Shown here piece after piece: positions 15,869 through 23,909 of a stretch of 38,696 nucleotides of DNA. Below the pieces are notes generated by a model. That model made no database searches, had not been told where the DNA came from, and saw nothing but the letters and a program-made list of their open reading frames with translations. This stretch comes from Lachnospiraceae bacterium (GTDB taxonomy: Bacteria; Bacillota; Clostridia; Lachnospirales; Lachnospiraceae). The stretch's first letter is position 1, and every line of letters starts with the position of its first letter. The position numbers were made by a program, and so were the translations under genes. Location: the NCBI GenBank assembly GCA_015057555.1, contig SVEC01000025.1, positions 1 through 38,696 of the forward strand, read 5' to 3'.

Positions 15869-16822
15869 GTGGAAGAAGAATATAGCGTAACGGTGACGGA
15901 CCTCATTAATAAGATGAATTTGGTTAATCACACACCGGATATTGATACAGATAAGATACTAATTAAGGATCCTAATATGAATAGACCTGCTGTACAGCTG
16001 GCGGGATTCTTCGAGCATTTTGATTCTGCTAGAATTCAGATATGTGGTAATGTAGAATATGCCTACATTGCAAATATGCATAGTAGAGAAGAGAATATAG
16101 AAATATTTAATAAGCTTTTTGAGTATAAGATACCATGTCTTATATTCTGTAGAAATCTTCAGCCATATGACTTTATTATAGAAGCTGGAAATAGATACGG
16201 TATACCAATACTTACTGACACATTAGAGACAACTTCAGAATTTGTTCATGAGGTTGTTAAATGGCTTCATGTGGAGTTAGCACCAAGAATATCTATACAT
16301 GCAGTTTTAGTTGATGTATATGGTGAAGGTGTTCTCATAACTGGTGATAGTGGTATCGGTAAGAGTGAGGCGGCTTTAGAGCTTATTAAGAGAGGACACA
16401 GACTTGTGTCTGATGATGTGGTTGAGATTAAGAAAGTAAGTGAGGATACTTTGGTAGGTACTGCACCTGAGAGAACCAGGCATTTTATCGAGCTTAGAGG
16501 TATCGGTATAGTAGATGTTAAGTCTATGTTTGGTGTTGAGTGTGTAAAACAGACCCAGAGTATTGATCTTGTTATAGAGCTTGCTGAGTGGGATAGAGAT
16601 GCCAACTACGATAGATTAGGCTTAGAGGATCAGTACACAGAGATACTTGGTAATAAGGTAGTATGTCACTCCATACCTATTAGACCAGGTAGAAATGTTG
16701 CTATCATTGTAGAGACAGCGGCCGTAAACCACAGACAGAAGAAGATGGGCTATAATGCAGCTCAGGAGCTATACAACAGAGTAACAAGAAGTATGGCCGA
16801 GAGTATGAATAATGACAAATAG
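15869..16822 (+). CDS. hprK: HPr kinase/phosphorylase
   Basis: The start is GTG 15869, 7 nt after GGAGG. The 317-residue bifunctional enzyme phosphorylates and dephosphorylates Ser46 of HPr/Crh, the signal for carbon catabolite repression through CcpA. The N-terminal half is the HprK_N fold. Residues 159-166 are the P-loop GDSGIGKS, followed by the HprK signature LIKRGHRLVSDDVVEIK and, later, IELRGIGIVDVKSMFG. Length is normal. A Crh-type substrate is encoded 3.7 kb downstream on the same strand. Confidence 0.96.
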   Translation: MEEEYSVTVTDLINKMNLVNHTPDIDTDKILIKDPNMNRPAVQLAGFFEHFDSARIQICGNVEYAYIANMHSREENIEIFNKLFEYKIPCLIFCRNLQPYDFIIEAGNRYGIPILTDTLETTSEFVHEVVKWLHVELAPRISIHAVLVDVYGEGVLITGDSGIGKSEAALELIKRGHRLVSDDVVEIKKVSEDTLVGTAPERTRHFIELRGIGIVDVKSMFGVECVKQTQSIDLVIELAEWDRDANYDRLGLEDQYTEILGNKVVCHSIPIRPGRNVAIIVETAAVNHRQKKMGYNAAQELYNRVTRSMAESMNNDK

Positions 16823-16842
16823 TTTACAGGAGGAATTAACTA

Positions 16843-17784
16843 ATGGCAAAGTATGTTTTTGGAGTTGATATAGGAGGAACTACAGTTAAGATAGGTCTCT
16901 TTACAACAGATGGAGAACTCACAGATAAGTGGGAGATACATACAAGAACTGATGAGGGCGGAAAGTATATCTTGGGTGATATTGCTGAATCTATTGAAGC
17001 AAAGCTTGCTGAACAGAGTATAGATAAGGATGATGTGGCAGGAATCGGTATGGGTGTTCCAGGCCCTGTAAAGTCAGATGGAACAGTACTTAGATGTGTA
17101 AATCTGGGCTGGGGAATTTTTAATGCTGCAGAGGAGCTTTCAAACATAATTGGACTTCCTGTTACTGCCGGTAATGATGCTAATATGGCTGCCCTTGGTG
17201 AGATGTGGCAGGGTGGTGGTAAAGGCTACAAGGACATTGTAATGGTAACACTTGGCACAGGCGTAGGCGGAGGAATTATTTTAGATGGTAAGATGCTTTC
17301 AGGTGTTAATGGGGCTGGTGGAGAGATTGGACATATTCAGGTTGATGAAGATGAGACAGAAACCTGCGGCTGCGGAAAGAAGGGTTGTCTTGAGCAGTAC
17401 ACATCAGCTACAGGAATTGTAAGATCAGCAAATATTGCGATTAATAATACAGACAAGCCATCTATATTAAGAGAAGTTCAGTACATTTCGGCTAAGGAAG
17501 TATTTGACGCTGCAAAGAAGGGTGATGAGCTGGCCTCACAGTTGGTTGAAAACCATGGTAAGTGCTTAGGTAAGGCTTTGGCTCAGATTGCATGTGTAGT
17601 TGATCCTGAGGTATTTGTAATCGGCGGTGGAGTATCTAAGGCCGGAGAAATTATTACTGATACTACAGAGAAATATTTCCAGGAGTATGCCTTCCATGCT
17701 TGTAAGAAAACTCAGTTTAAGTTAGCTACTTTGGGTAATGATGCGGGTATGTACGGTGGAGCTTGTGCAATTTTGAATAAGTAA
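16843..17784 (+). CDS. ROK-family glucokinase
   Basis: This 313-residue kinase starts at ATG 16843 after AGGAGG. It shows the ATP motif VFGVDIGGTTVKIGL, MGVPGPV, NDANMAALGE with the catalytic Asp, LGTGVGGGII, and the ROK zinc site CGCGKKGCLEQ. The set matches Firmicute glucokinases (GlcK-type) rather than ROK repressors, since no HTH precedes it. It would turn internal glucose into glucose-6-phosphate, consistent with glycogen genes upstream. It follows hprK by 20 nt. Confidence 0.92.
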   Translation: MAKYVFGVDIGGTTVKIGLFTTDGELTDKWEIHTRTDEGGKYILGDIAESIEAKLAEQSIDKDDVAGIGMGVPGPVKSDGTVLRCVNLGWGIFNAAEELSNIIGLPVTAGNDANMAALGEMWQGGGKGYKDIVMVTLGTGVGGGIILDGKMLSGVNGAGGEIGHIQVDEDETETCGCGKKGCLEQYTSATGIVRSANIAINNTDKPSILREVQYISAKEVFDAAKKGDELASQLVENHGKCLGKALAQIACVVDPEVFVIGGGVSKAGEIITDTTEKYFQEYAFHACKKTQFKLATLGNDAGMYGGACAILNK

Positions 17785-17842
17785 TTGTTAAAAACAACTA
17801 ACTATTGTTTGCTTTTTGAAGAATTTTGTATATTTTTTTGCA

Positions 17843-17871
17843 TTGAATAAAATGAGTCCATAATGTATGAT
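17843..17871 (+). promoter_or_regulatory. Promoter of murB-rapZ-whiA-crh
   Basis: TTGAAT (17843-17848), 17-bp spacer, TATGAT (17866-17871); the transcript would start near 17878, about 60 nt before murB. The spacer contains the left arm of an inverted repeat (17849-17862). Confidence 0.6.
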
Positions 17872-17917
17872 AGGGTGTAATGGAGTAATGTGCCTTATTA
17901 TGCTATGGGCTCATTTT
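17849..17917. repeat. 14-bp inverted repeat straddling the murB promoter
   Basis: AAAATGAGTCCATA (17849-17862) is complementary to TATGGGCTCATTTT (17904-17917), with one G-T pair and a 41-nt loop. The left arm occupies the promoter spacer and the right arm lies in the leader, just before the murB ribosome site (GGAAGGG at 17923-17929). In read-through RNA from the ROK gene it would form a terminator-like stem without a T-run. Confidence 0.6.
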
Positions 17918-17936
17918 GTATTGGAAGGGAAAAATA

Positions 17937-18815
17937 ATGCAAAGCATTTTTGAAGATATAAATTTTAGGGAAAATGAACTGATGAGTGGCCATACCACCT
18001 TTAGAATTGGTGGACCTGCAAAATACTTTTTTGCACCTAAAACTGCTGAAGAGATAGTTAAGGTGATTGATATTTGTAGAGCTCATAATATTAGATATAT
18101 GATTGTGGGTAATGGCAGTAATATGCTATTTAGTGATAAAGGCTTTGATGGAGCTATTATTCAAATATTTAGTAATTTCAATCAGATAGATGAATATGAT
18201 GATGGAATATATGCCAATGCAGGAGCCTTACTTTCTAAGATTGCTGCAGTTGCTAGGGACAACTCTATGACAGGTATGGAGTTTGCTGCTGGTATTCCTG
18301 GAACCTTAGGTGGTGCTGTTGTTATGAATGCAGGTGCCTATGGTGGTGAAATGAAGGACATTATAGAGTACGTGGATATATTAGAAGCGGATGGAAAAAT
18401 CAAGAGATACAGCTGTGCTGATATGGGATTCGGTTATAGAAAAAGTATCGTAACAGGAGATAGGATAGTATTAGGAGCTAAGCTTAAACTAAAGGATGGA
18501 AATCAAGAAGCAATTCAAGCTAGGATGGATGAGCTAAAGGAAGCAAGAACATCTAAGCAACCTTTAGAGTTGCCTAGTGCAGGGTCTACATTTAAAAGAC
18601 CAGAGGGATATTTTGCAGGAAAACTGATAGATGATAGTGGGCTCAGAGGATATAAGTGTGGTGGAGCTATGGTTTCGGAAAAACACTGTGGCTTCGTAGT
18701 GAATTATAATAATGCCACCTGCGAGGATGTTTTGGAACTTATTAAGCAGGTGCAGGATGTAGTAGAAGAAAAGTATGGGGTTAGGCTTGAGCCGGAGGTT
18801 AAGATTATACTATGA
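17937..18815 (+). CDS. murB: UDP-N-acetylenolpyruvoylglucosamine reductase
   Basis: The start is ATG 17937 with GGAAGGG 7 nt upstream; seven more codons are open upstream but overlap the leader. The 292-residue flavoenzyme makes UDP-N-acetylmuramate in peptidoglycan synthesis. Seen are the FAD motifs TFRIGGPAKYF and VGNGSNML, the segment GIPGTLGGAVVMNAGAYGGE, the FGYRKS loop, and PSAGSTFKRPEG near the active site. It is the short (type II) form typical of Firmicutes. Its stop overlaps the rapZ start (ATGA). Confidence 0.96.
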   Translation: MQSIFEDINFRENELMSGHTTFRIGGPAKYFFAPKTAEEIVKVIDICRAHNIRYMIVGNGSNMLFSDKGFDGAIIQIFSNFNQIDEYDDGIYANAGALLSKIAAVARDNSMTGMEFAAGIPGTLGGAVVMNAGAYGGEMKDIIEYVDILEADGKIKRYSCADMGFGYRKSIVTGDRIVLGAKLKLKDGNQEAIQARMDELKEARTSKQPLELPSAGSTFKRPEGYFAGKLIDDSGLRGYKCGGAMVSEKHCGFVVNYNNATCEDVLELIKQVQDVVEEKYGVRLEPEVKIIL

Positions 18816-19687
18816 GATTTGTTATAGTTACAGGAATGAGTGGAGCTGGTAAATCGACTGCACTTAAAACCTTAGAGGATATGGGGTTTTTCTGTGTGGA
18901 TAATTTGCCTGTAATGCTTATAGAAAAATTCGCAGAGATTGCTCATGATGATAAACTTGAGGTGGATAATGTAGCCATTGGTATAGATATAAGAAGTGGA
19001 GAAGCCTTAGGAGAGTTGTCAGAGTGTCTTCAGGAGATGAAGAAGAATAACTATAATTATGAAATATTATTCCTAGATTCTAGTGAGGTAGCTCTTGTTA
19101 AGAGATATAAGGAAACAAGGAGAAAGCATCCATTGTCTCCTACAGGCAGAATCAATGAAGGAATAGTTAAAGAAAGAGAAAAGATTGAGTTCTTAAAGCA
19201 AAGAGCCGATTATATAATAGATACCAGCAACCTACTTACTAGAGAGCTAAAGGTTGAGCTGGATAAAATATTTGTTAATGGTGAGGATTATAACAACATA
19301 ATTATTACTGTTATGTCTTTTGGATTTAAGTATGGTATTCCTAGAGATTCAGACCTTGTGTACGATGTTAGATTTCTACCAAATCCATACTACGACTTAA
19401 ATCTCAGACCTCTTACCGGCAATGATGAGGCGGTAGTTAAGGTTGTGAGCGACTGTGATGAATACAGAGAATTTATGGATAAGCTTACAGATATGGTTAA
19501 GTTTTTGATTCCTTTTTATAAGAGAGAGGGAAAAAGTCAGCTTGTAATATCAGTGGGTTGTACAGGTGGAAAGCATCGCTCAGTGACAGTTGTAAACGAT
19601 CTTAGTAATAGACTTAAAGAATTGCCATATACCATAAGGAATTTCCATAGAGATATTACCAAGGATAGGATAGTAAAGGGAGAATAG
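18812..19687 (+). CDS. rapZ: RapZ-family nucleotide-binding protein (YvcJ)
   Basis: This 291-residue protein has the P-loop GMSGAGKST at residues 7-15, GFFCVDNLPVMLI, SPTGRINEGI-type sequence and the C-terminal VGCTGGKHRSV signature. In Firmicutes YvcJ/RapZ is a nucleotide-binding regulator. In enterobacteria RapZ controls glucosamine-6-phosphate synthase through small RNAs. The start overlaps the murB stop by 4 nt. The Bacillus order yvcJ-yvcK-whiA-crh is kept here except that yvcK is missing between rapZ and whiA. Confidence 0.95.
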   Translation: MRFVIVTGMSGAGKSTALKTLEDMGFFCVDNLPVMLIEKFAEIAHDDKLEVDNVAIGIDIRSGEALGELSECLQEMKKNNYNYEILFLDSSEVALVKRYKETRRKHPLSPTGRINEGIVKEREKIEFLKQRADYIIDTSNLLTRELKVELDKIFVNGEDYNNIIITVMSFGFKYGIPRDSDLVYDVRFLPNPYYDLNLRPLTGNDEAVVKVVSDCDEYREFMDKLTDMVKFLIPFYKREGKSQLVISVGCTGGKHRSVTVVNDLSNRLKELPYTIRNFHRDITKDRIVKGE

Positions 19688-19690
19688 CAT

Positions 19691-20533
19691 ATGTCATTTT
19701 CGTCAAATGTTAAGGATGAGCTTTTGACAGGTATTAGCAGCTCTAAGCACTGCAAATTAGCAGAGCTTGGTGCCATGGTGATGATGACTGGAAGATTCGA
19801 AAATGAGCAGTGGTTGGAGCCGGAGGATAATAGCTATGTATCTGGTAAGGCAAATAAACTAGTGAAGCTGTTGCAGCTTGACATAGGTACTGAGGAAGGT
19901 AAGAGAAGCCTAAAGCTTATTAAGACCCAGGAAGGTTACACTATAGATAATATGTTAATAGAGAGAAGCTGCTGTAAGCAAGCCTTTTTAAGAGGTGCTT
20001 TTTTGGCGGCAGGCTCGGTGACAGACCCGGAAAAAAGCTATCATTTAGAAATAGTATGTGACACAAAAAGACAGTCGGATATTATTTCAAATATAATAAA
20101 ATCCTTTGATGTAATACCTAAAACTATAACCAGAAAAAAATACCATGTGGTTTATGTTAAGGAGGGTTCGGGAATAGTAGATTTACTTAATGTAATGGGA
20201 GCCCATATGTCCTTGATGAATATGGAAAATGTGCGTATACTAAAGGATTTCAGAAACAAATATAATAGACAGGTTAACTGTGAGGTTGCAAATCTGAATA
20301 AGACAGTATCAGCGGCGGTGAAACAAATCAATGATATAGAATACATCAGTAAGACTAAGGGCTTGAAATTCTTATCAGAGGGGTTGAGACAGTTAGCTGA
20401 GCTTAGGGTAGAATATGACCAGGCATCCCTAAAAGAATTGGGGGATATGATGAGTCCACCACTGGGTAAGTCAGGAGTAAATCATAGATTAAGAAAAATA
20501 AGTGAAATAGCCGATGAGCTAAGGAGGAGTTAA
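19691..20533 (+). CDS. whiA: DNA-binding protein WhiA
   Basis: This 280-residue protein begins MSFSSNVKDELL. It shows CCKQAFLRGAFLAAGSVTDPEKSYHLEI, the hallmark of the LAGLIDADG-derived domain, and a C-terminal helix-turn-helix (LKFLSEGLRQLAELR, then LGDMMSPPLGKSGVNHRLRKI). WhiA affects cell division and chromosome segregation in Bacillus and sporulation in actinomycetes. It follows rapZ by 3 nt and precedes the crh-like gene by 2 nt. Confidence 0.96.
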   Translation: MSFSSNVKDELLTGISSSKHCKLAELGAMVMMTGRFENEQWLEPEDNSYVSGKANKLVKLLQLDIGTEEGKRSLKLIKTQEGYTIDNMLIERSCCKQAFLRGAFLAAGSVTDPEKSYHLEIVCDTKRQSDIISNIIKSFDVIPKTITRKKYHVVYVKEGSGIVDLLNVMGAHMSLMNMENVRILKDFRNKYNRQVNCEVANLNKTVSAAVKQINDIEYISKTKGLKFLSEGLRQLAELRVEYDQASLKELGDMMSPPLGKSGVNHRLRKISEIADELRRS

Positions 20534-20535
20534 AG

Positions 20536-20793
20536 ATGATAAGTAAAGAAGTAGTTGTAAATTTACCAGCTGATGCATCAGCTAGACCGGTTGCTGTATT
20601 GGTACAGCTTGCTAGTAAGTATGAGAGCAAGGTATACATCATTGCAAAAGATAAGAAGATTAATGCTAAGAGTATTATGGGTATGATGAGCTTAGGATTT
20701 GGTCAGGGAGATAATCTTACTATACAGGCTGAGGGACAGGATGCTGAGTCTGCTGTTACAGAGATAGCAAATTATATTGAATCAATAGCATAG
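20536..20793 (+). CDS. crh: Crh-type HPr paralogue (Ser15, Ser46)
   Basis: This 85-residue protein has the HPr fold. In HPr, His15 in a GIHARP-like motif takes phosphate from enzyme I; here the aligned sequence is DASARP with Ser at position 15. The regulatory serine is kept at position 46 (NAKSIMGMMSL). The protein therefore cannot carry PTS phosphate but can be a HprK substrate, which is the definition of Crh in Bacillus (where residue 15 is Gln). Placement directly after whiA matches Bacillus crh. Inferred role: catabolite-repression co-effector of CcpA or direct metabolic regulator. A true HPr should be elsewhere in the genome. Confidence 0.85.
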   Translation: MISKEVVVNLPADASARPVAVLVQLASKYESKVYIIAKDKKINAKSIMGMMSLGFGQGDNLTIQAEGQDAESAVTEIANYIESIA

Positions 20794-20797
20794 TTTC

Positions 20798-20826
20798 TTG
20801 CAAATGTTACTAATTTGTGATAGAAT
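20798..20826 (+). promoter_or_regulatory. Promoter of the Sel1-repeat gene
   Basis: TTGCAA (20798-20803), 17-bp spacer, TAGAAT (20821-20826); the predicted start is about 33 nt before ATG 20866. It starts 5 nt after the crh stop, and no terminator is visible between. Confidence 0.6.
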
Positions 20827-20865
20827 ATTTAACAACTTTGACAAGGTTACGAAGGAGGACATCAT

Positions 20866-23586
20866 ATGGGACTTTTTGGTAGTTTCTTTGAAAAAATTCC
20901 TTTCTTGTCCAATTTGGGGGGCAAGAAGAAATCAACAAAAAGTAATGTTGAGCTTCAATATGATAAGGCTATTAACCAGATGGAAAATGGTAACGCTGAA
21001 GAAGCTATTGATATATTAGAAAAGATTGTTGACATTGCAATTGTTGAGTCCAATTATAAGAATTTTGGTGTTGATTCTCTTAAAATTTTAGGAGAGTTGC
21101 ATGAGACAGGAAAATATAGTAATAGCAAGATTACCATAGATAAGGCCAAGGCATGCCAGTATTATGAGAAGTATGTAAAGCTTAACAAGGAAGGCGAGAT
21201 GATTTATAAGCTTGCGATGATGCTTTTAGATATTCAGAATTTTTCTAAGGCTATTACATATTTTGAGAAGGCTACTGATTGTGGCATAAAGGCAGCATAT
21301 ATGAATTTAGGTAGCATATATGAGAACGGCCTTCAAAGAATAGATCAGTATGGTAATAAGAGTGACTATGTTGTACCAGTAGACTATGATAAGGCTATGA
21401 TGTGGTACAAGAAGCTTGCGGACACAGGGGATAGCAAGGCTAAGTCAGCTTATGATAGAGTTGAGTATGCAAGTAAGCATACAGATAGTATAGAGTTCGA
21501 GGAGAAAGATAAGCTATATACTGCTATTTCAGAAGATAGACGTGCTAAGGGTAAGGAGCCAAGATATAAAGCTATTGACCCATCTAGACTTCAGTATCAG
21601 TACACCTATGTTCATAATCAGGTGGATGGATATATTCACAAGCTGCCTAAGGACTGGGTAAAGACAATAAATGAGGATACAGACGAGGAGTATTATGCTC
21701 CAAGTATTACATACAAGGATTTTGCTATGTACGTATCATATGATAGTATTCCAAGAGATTCAAAGAAGACTTTGGAGAACTATCTTAGATACTGCAATGA
21801 TGCTTTTGAGGAAGAGTTACAGCTTAAAGCATATATTACAGAGTATGCAGATGGAATATGTACAACCTTCTATCACAAGGAGATGGAAAAGGGAGTAGTT
21901 ACATTTGCATTCTATAAGGGCAAGAGACTTGCTTGTATGAAGTTCGTGTGTGCTTCTATGGAGATTATTGAACAGTATGAGGAGATTATCTTTGAAACTG
22001 CTAACTCATTTGCCTTTGTGGACCCTACACTTGTAAGCGATCAGAGTGCAAATCGTAAGGATAATCAGTATTACAGTGAAGCAGTATATTGCTACTACCT
22101 AGAGGATTATGAGGGTGCCATGGCGGCAGCTAAGCAGGCCCTTAAGCTAGGAAGTATAAAGGCTAGTTATCTTCTTATTGAACTATACTTTGATGATGAT
22201 TCGCCATATAAGGATATTGAAAAGACTATCAGCTATGCTAAGCAACTCTTTGACGCCACTAAGGATCCAGATCTTGCATTCCTGCTTGGTAATATATATG
22301 ACCAACAGCTTAAGGATTATATGAAGGCTCTTAACTGGTATGAGCATGCTCACAGATTAGGTCATAAGAGAGTAGCCTTTTATCTTGGTAGATTCTATTA
22401 TTATGGAGTTCTTAGAACCAAGAGAGATGGAGAGAAGGCTTTAGAGTATTTTAAGGAAGCTCAGGCTAATGGTATATTAGAGGCTGAGGCATACATTAAA
22501 GATATTGAAGAATTAAAGGGTGAGGATCTTCAAACCTGCGTTGATAAGTGGGAGAGAGCTGTTGAAGCTGGTAGTGGAGCAGCAGCCCTTAAGGTAGCTC
22601 TTTACAAGCAGAGTCAGGTGTTCTTTATGGCTAACTCTTACGAGATAGAGAAGGCTTTTAATGAGGCTCTTGGTTTAGGCAGCTATCAGGCAGCTTACGA
22701 GCTTGGTAAAATATACCAGCAGCAAGAGGCAGCTGAGGACTTTAGAGGCGAAATTAAGAGTATTAAGTACTTTGAGAAGGCTTATGATAACAAATATGAA
22801 GATTTTGATAAGGATAATCTCTTCAAGGTTGTTGAGTATAAAGCAAGTAAGGTTGAAGATGTTGGCGATAAGATAGACCTTTATCTTCAGAGCGCGTGTA
22901 TGGGTTATGTGCCAGCGGTAGAAAAAGTTTTAGAACTTGCAACTACTGCTGACAGAAAGATAGAGACACTTTATATGGAACTTCAAAGTATCGCTGAGAC
23001 GGGTGATGATTCAGCTATTATAGCTATGAATAAGCTGGAGAAGAAGTTTAACTCCCTTGTTATCAAGCAGCCTACAGATGCTCAGAAGATTATAGAGAAT
23101 AAGTTCTTTAGACTTTGTGTTCCTAAGGAATGTACAGCAGTTATCAATGATGACGGTGGTACAATTAAGTTTGCAGATTCAGTGGTTGAGTTTGCTGTGG
23201 CTGAGATGCCTGTCAAGGCAGATGAAGAAGCGGATTACTTGAAGATATATAAGCTTATCTTATCAGAGTATCTTCCGGATGAGAGTGCAGAGATAGTAAT
23301 TGCTAACTCTAGAATGATAGGTTCAGGTATTAGAGATAATAAGAATAATATACATTCATATAGTATTCTTCTTATAAGCTCTAAGAATCAGTATCTCTTT
23401 AAATTGAGCTCCCGTGATAGACGTGAGATGATGATGTTTAAGGATAAGGTTCTTGATATAGCTAAATCACTTGTGGAGACTGGAGAAATCTATGTTGCTA
23501 CAGATGGTGAAAGAAAGAATATCGGTCTTTCATGGTTGCTTAAGTCTAATGAGAGTGGATTCTTGTCTATTGGTAAGATGGATTAA
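20866..23586 (+). CDS. Large Sel1/TPR-repeat protein with two intervening globular domains
   Basis: This 906-residue protein starts at ATG 20866 after GAAGGAGG. It has no signal peptide or membrane segment. Residues about 30-210 hold Sel1-like repeats (AITYFEKATDCGIKAAYMNLGSIYENG, DYDKAMMWYKKLADTGDSKA). Residues about 235-390 form a globular domain (GYIHKLPKDWVKTINEDTDEEYYAP onward). Residues about 400-680 hold further Sel1/TPR repeats (DYMKALNWYEHAHRLGHKRVAFYLGRFYYYGV). Residues about 725-900 are a second globular domain (FFRLCVPKECTAVINDDGGTIKF) that resembles the first in layout, possibly PsbP/DcrB-like. Such proteins are probably cytosolic scaffolds, but no partner is evident. The structured element B begins 16 nt after its stop. 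Confidence 0.75.
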   Translation: MGLFGSFFEKIPFLSNLGGKKKSTKSNVELQYDKAINQMENGNAEEAIDILEKIVDIAIVESNYKNFGVDSLKILGELHETGKYSNSKITIDKAKACQYYEKYVKLNKEGEMIYKLAMMLLDIQNFSKAITYFEKATDCGIKAAYMNLGSIYENGLQRIDQYGNKSDYVVPVDYDKAMMWYKKLADTGDSKAKSAYDRVEYASKHTDSIEFEEKDKLYTAISEDRRAKGKEPRYKAIDPSRLQYQYTYVHNQVDGYIHKLPKDWVKTINEDTDEEYYAPSITYKDFAMYVSYDSIPRDSKKTLENYLRYCNDAFEEELQLKAYITEYADGICTTFYHKEMEKGVVTFAFYKGKRLACMKFVCASMEIIEQYEEIIFETANSFAFVDPTLVSDQSANRKDNQYYSEAVYCYYLEDYEGAMAAAKQALKLGSIKASYLLIELYFDDDSPYKDIEKTISYAKQLFDATKDPDLAFLLGNIYDQQLKDYMKALNWYEHAHRLGHKRVAFYLGRFYYYGVLRTKRDGEKALEYFKEAQANGILEAEAYIKDIEELKGEDLQTCVDKWERAVEAGSGAAALKVALYKQSQVFFMANSYEIEKAFNEALGLGSYQAAYELGKIYQQQEAAEDFRGEIKSIKYFEKAYDNKYEDFDKDNLFKVVEYKASKVEDVGDKIDLYLQSACMGYVPAVEKVLELATTADRKIETLYMELQSIAETGDDSAIIAMNKLEKKFNSLVIKQPTDAQKIIENKFFRLCVPKECTAVINDDGGTIKFADSVVEFAVAEMPVKADEEADYLKIYKLILSEYLPDESAEIVIANSRMIGSGIRDNKNNIHSYSILLISSKNQYLFKLSSRDRREMMMFKDKVLDIAKSLVETGEIYVATDGERKNIGLSWLLKSNESGFLSIGKMD

Positions 23587-23601
23587 TGATGATGAAATAG
23601 T

Positions 23602-23725
23602 ATAGGACGTGCGAAGGAACTGCCTTGGCCGGCCTGACCAGGGTGGGGCGCCCGCCGGACTAAGATGTCCGGCTAAGACCCCACACCTGTCGCGGCCGGA
23701 ATATAGGTTATGGCGCACGTCCTAT
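23602..23725 (+). ncRNA. Candidate structured RNA, copy B
   Basis: A 12-bp outer helix (23602-23613 with 23714-23725), then conserved GCCGGCCTG (23628-23636), GTGGGG/CCCCAC helix (23643-23648 with 23679-23684), an apical hairpin GCCGGAC/GTCCGGC (23654-23660 with 23667-23673) with loop TAAGAT, then conserved CTGTCGCGGCCGGAATATA (23687-23705). CCGGCC (23629-23634) pairs with GGCCGG (23694-23699). A T-rich stretch (TTGTTTTGTT) follows the outer helix, so it may also end the Sel1-gene transcript. Copy A (1101-1241, minus) has the same conserved blocks with compensating changes in three helices. Confidence 0.6.
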
Positions 23726-23801
23726 TTGTTTTGTTACTCATCAAATAATTGATAAGTTACCCTTTTAGAATTTTAACCTTATAAAATATCAAAAAAGACC
23801 T

Positions 23802-23829
23802 TGACAATTATTGGTTTAGTGTTATAGTT
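23802..23829 (+). promoter_or_regulatory. Promoter of clpB
   Basis: Perfect TTGACA (23802-23807), 16-bp spacer, TATAGT (23824-23829) with TG one base before the -10. The start is predicted near 23836. No CIRCE element or CtsR heptad repeat is visible. Confidence 0.75.
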
Positions 23830-23838
23830 GTAGTAGAA

Positions 23839-23874
23839 CAAACGGAACAAAAGGGGATAAAAGCTCCGTTTGTA
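23839..23874 (+). promoter_or_regulatory. Inverted repeat at the 5' end of the clpB leader
   Basis: ACAAACGGA (23839-23847) and TCCGTTTGT (23866-23874) form a perfect 9-bp stem over an 18-nt loop that contains AAAAGGGGATAAAA. It lies immediately after the predicted transcript start. It could be an operator for an unrecognised heat-shock repressor or a stabilising or thermosensitive leader hairpin. Confidence 0.55.
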
Positions 23875-23909
23875 AGACATAATATTTTCTTGATAGGAGG
23901 ATGATTGAT

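Noticed and set aside
16843..17784. ROK protein as a transcriptional repressor
   Set aside because: No N-terminal helix-turn-helix; kinase motifs and the zinc site are complete.
23530..23718. Minus-strand ORF across element B
   Set aside because: It runs over the GC-rich folded element and into the Sel1 gene, and lacks a ribosome site.
23602..23725. Element B as an HDV-like, twister or hammerhead ribozyme
   Set aside because: GGCCGG blocks are superficially HDV-like, but helices are simply nested with no pseudoknot visible, and no conserved ribozyme core was recognised.
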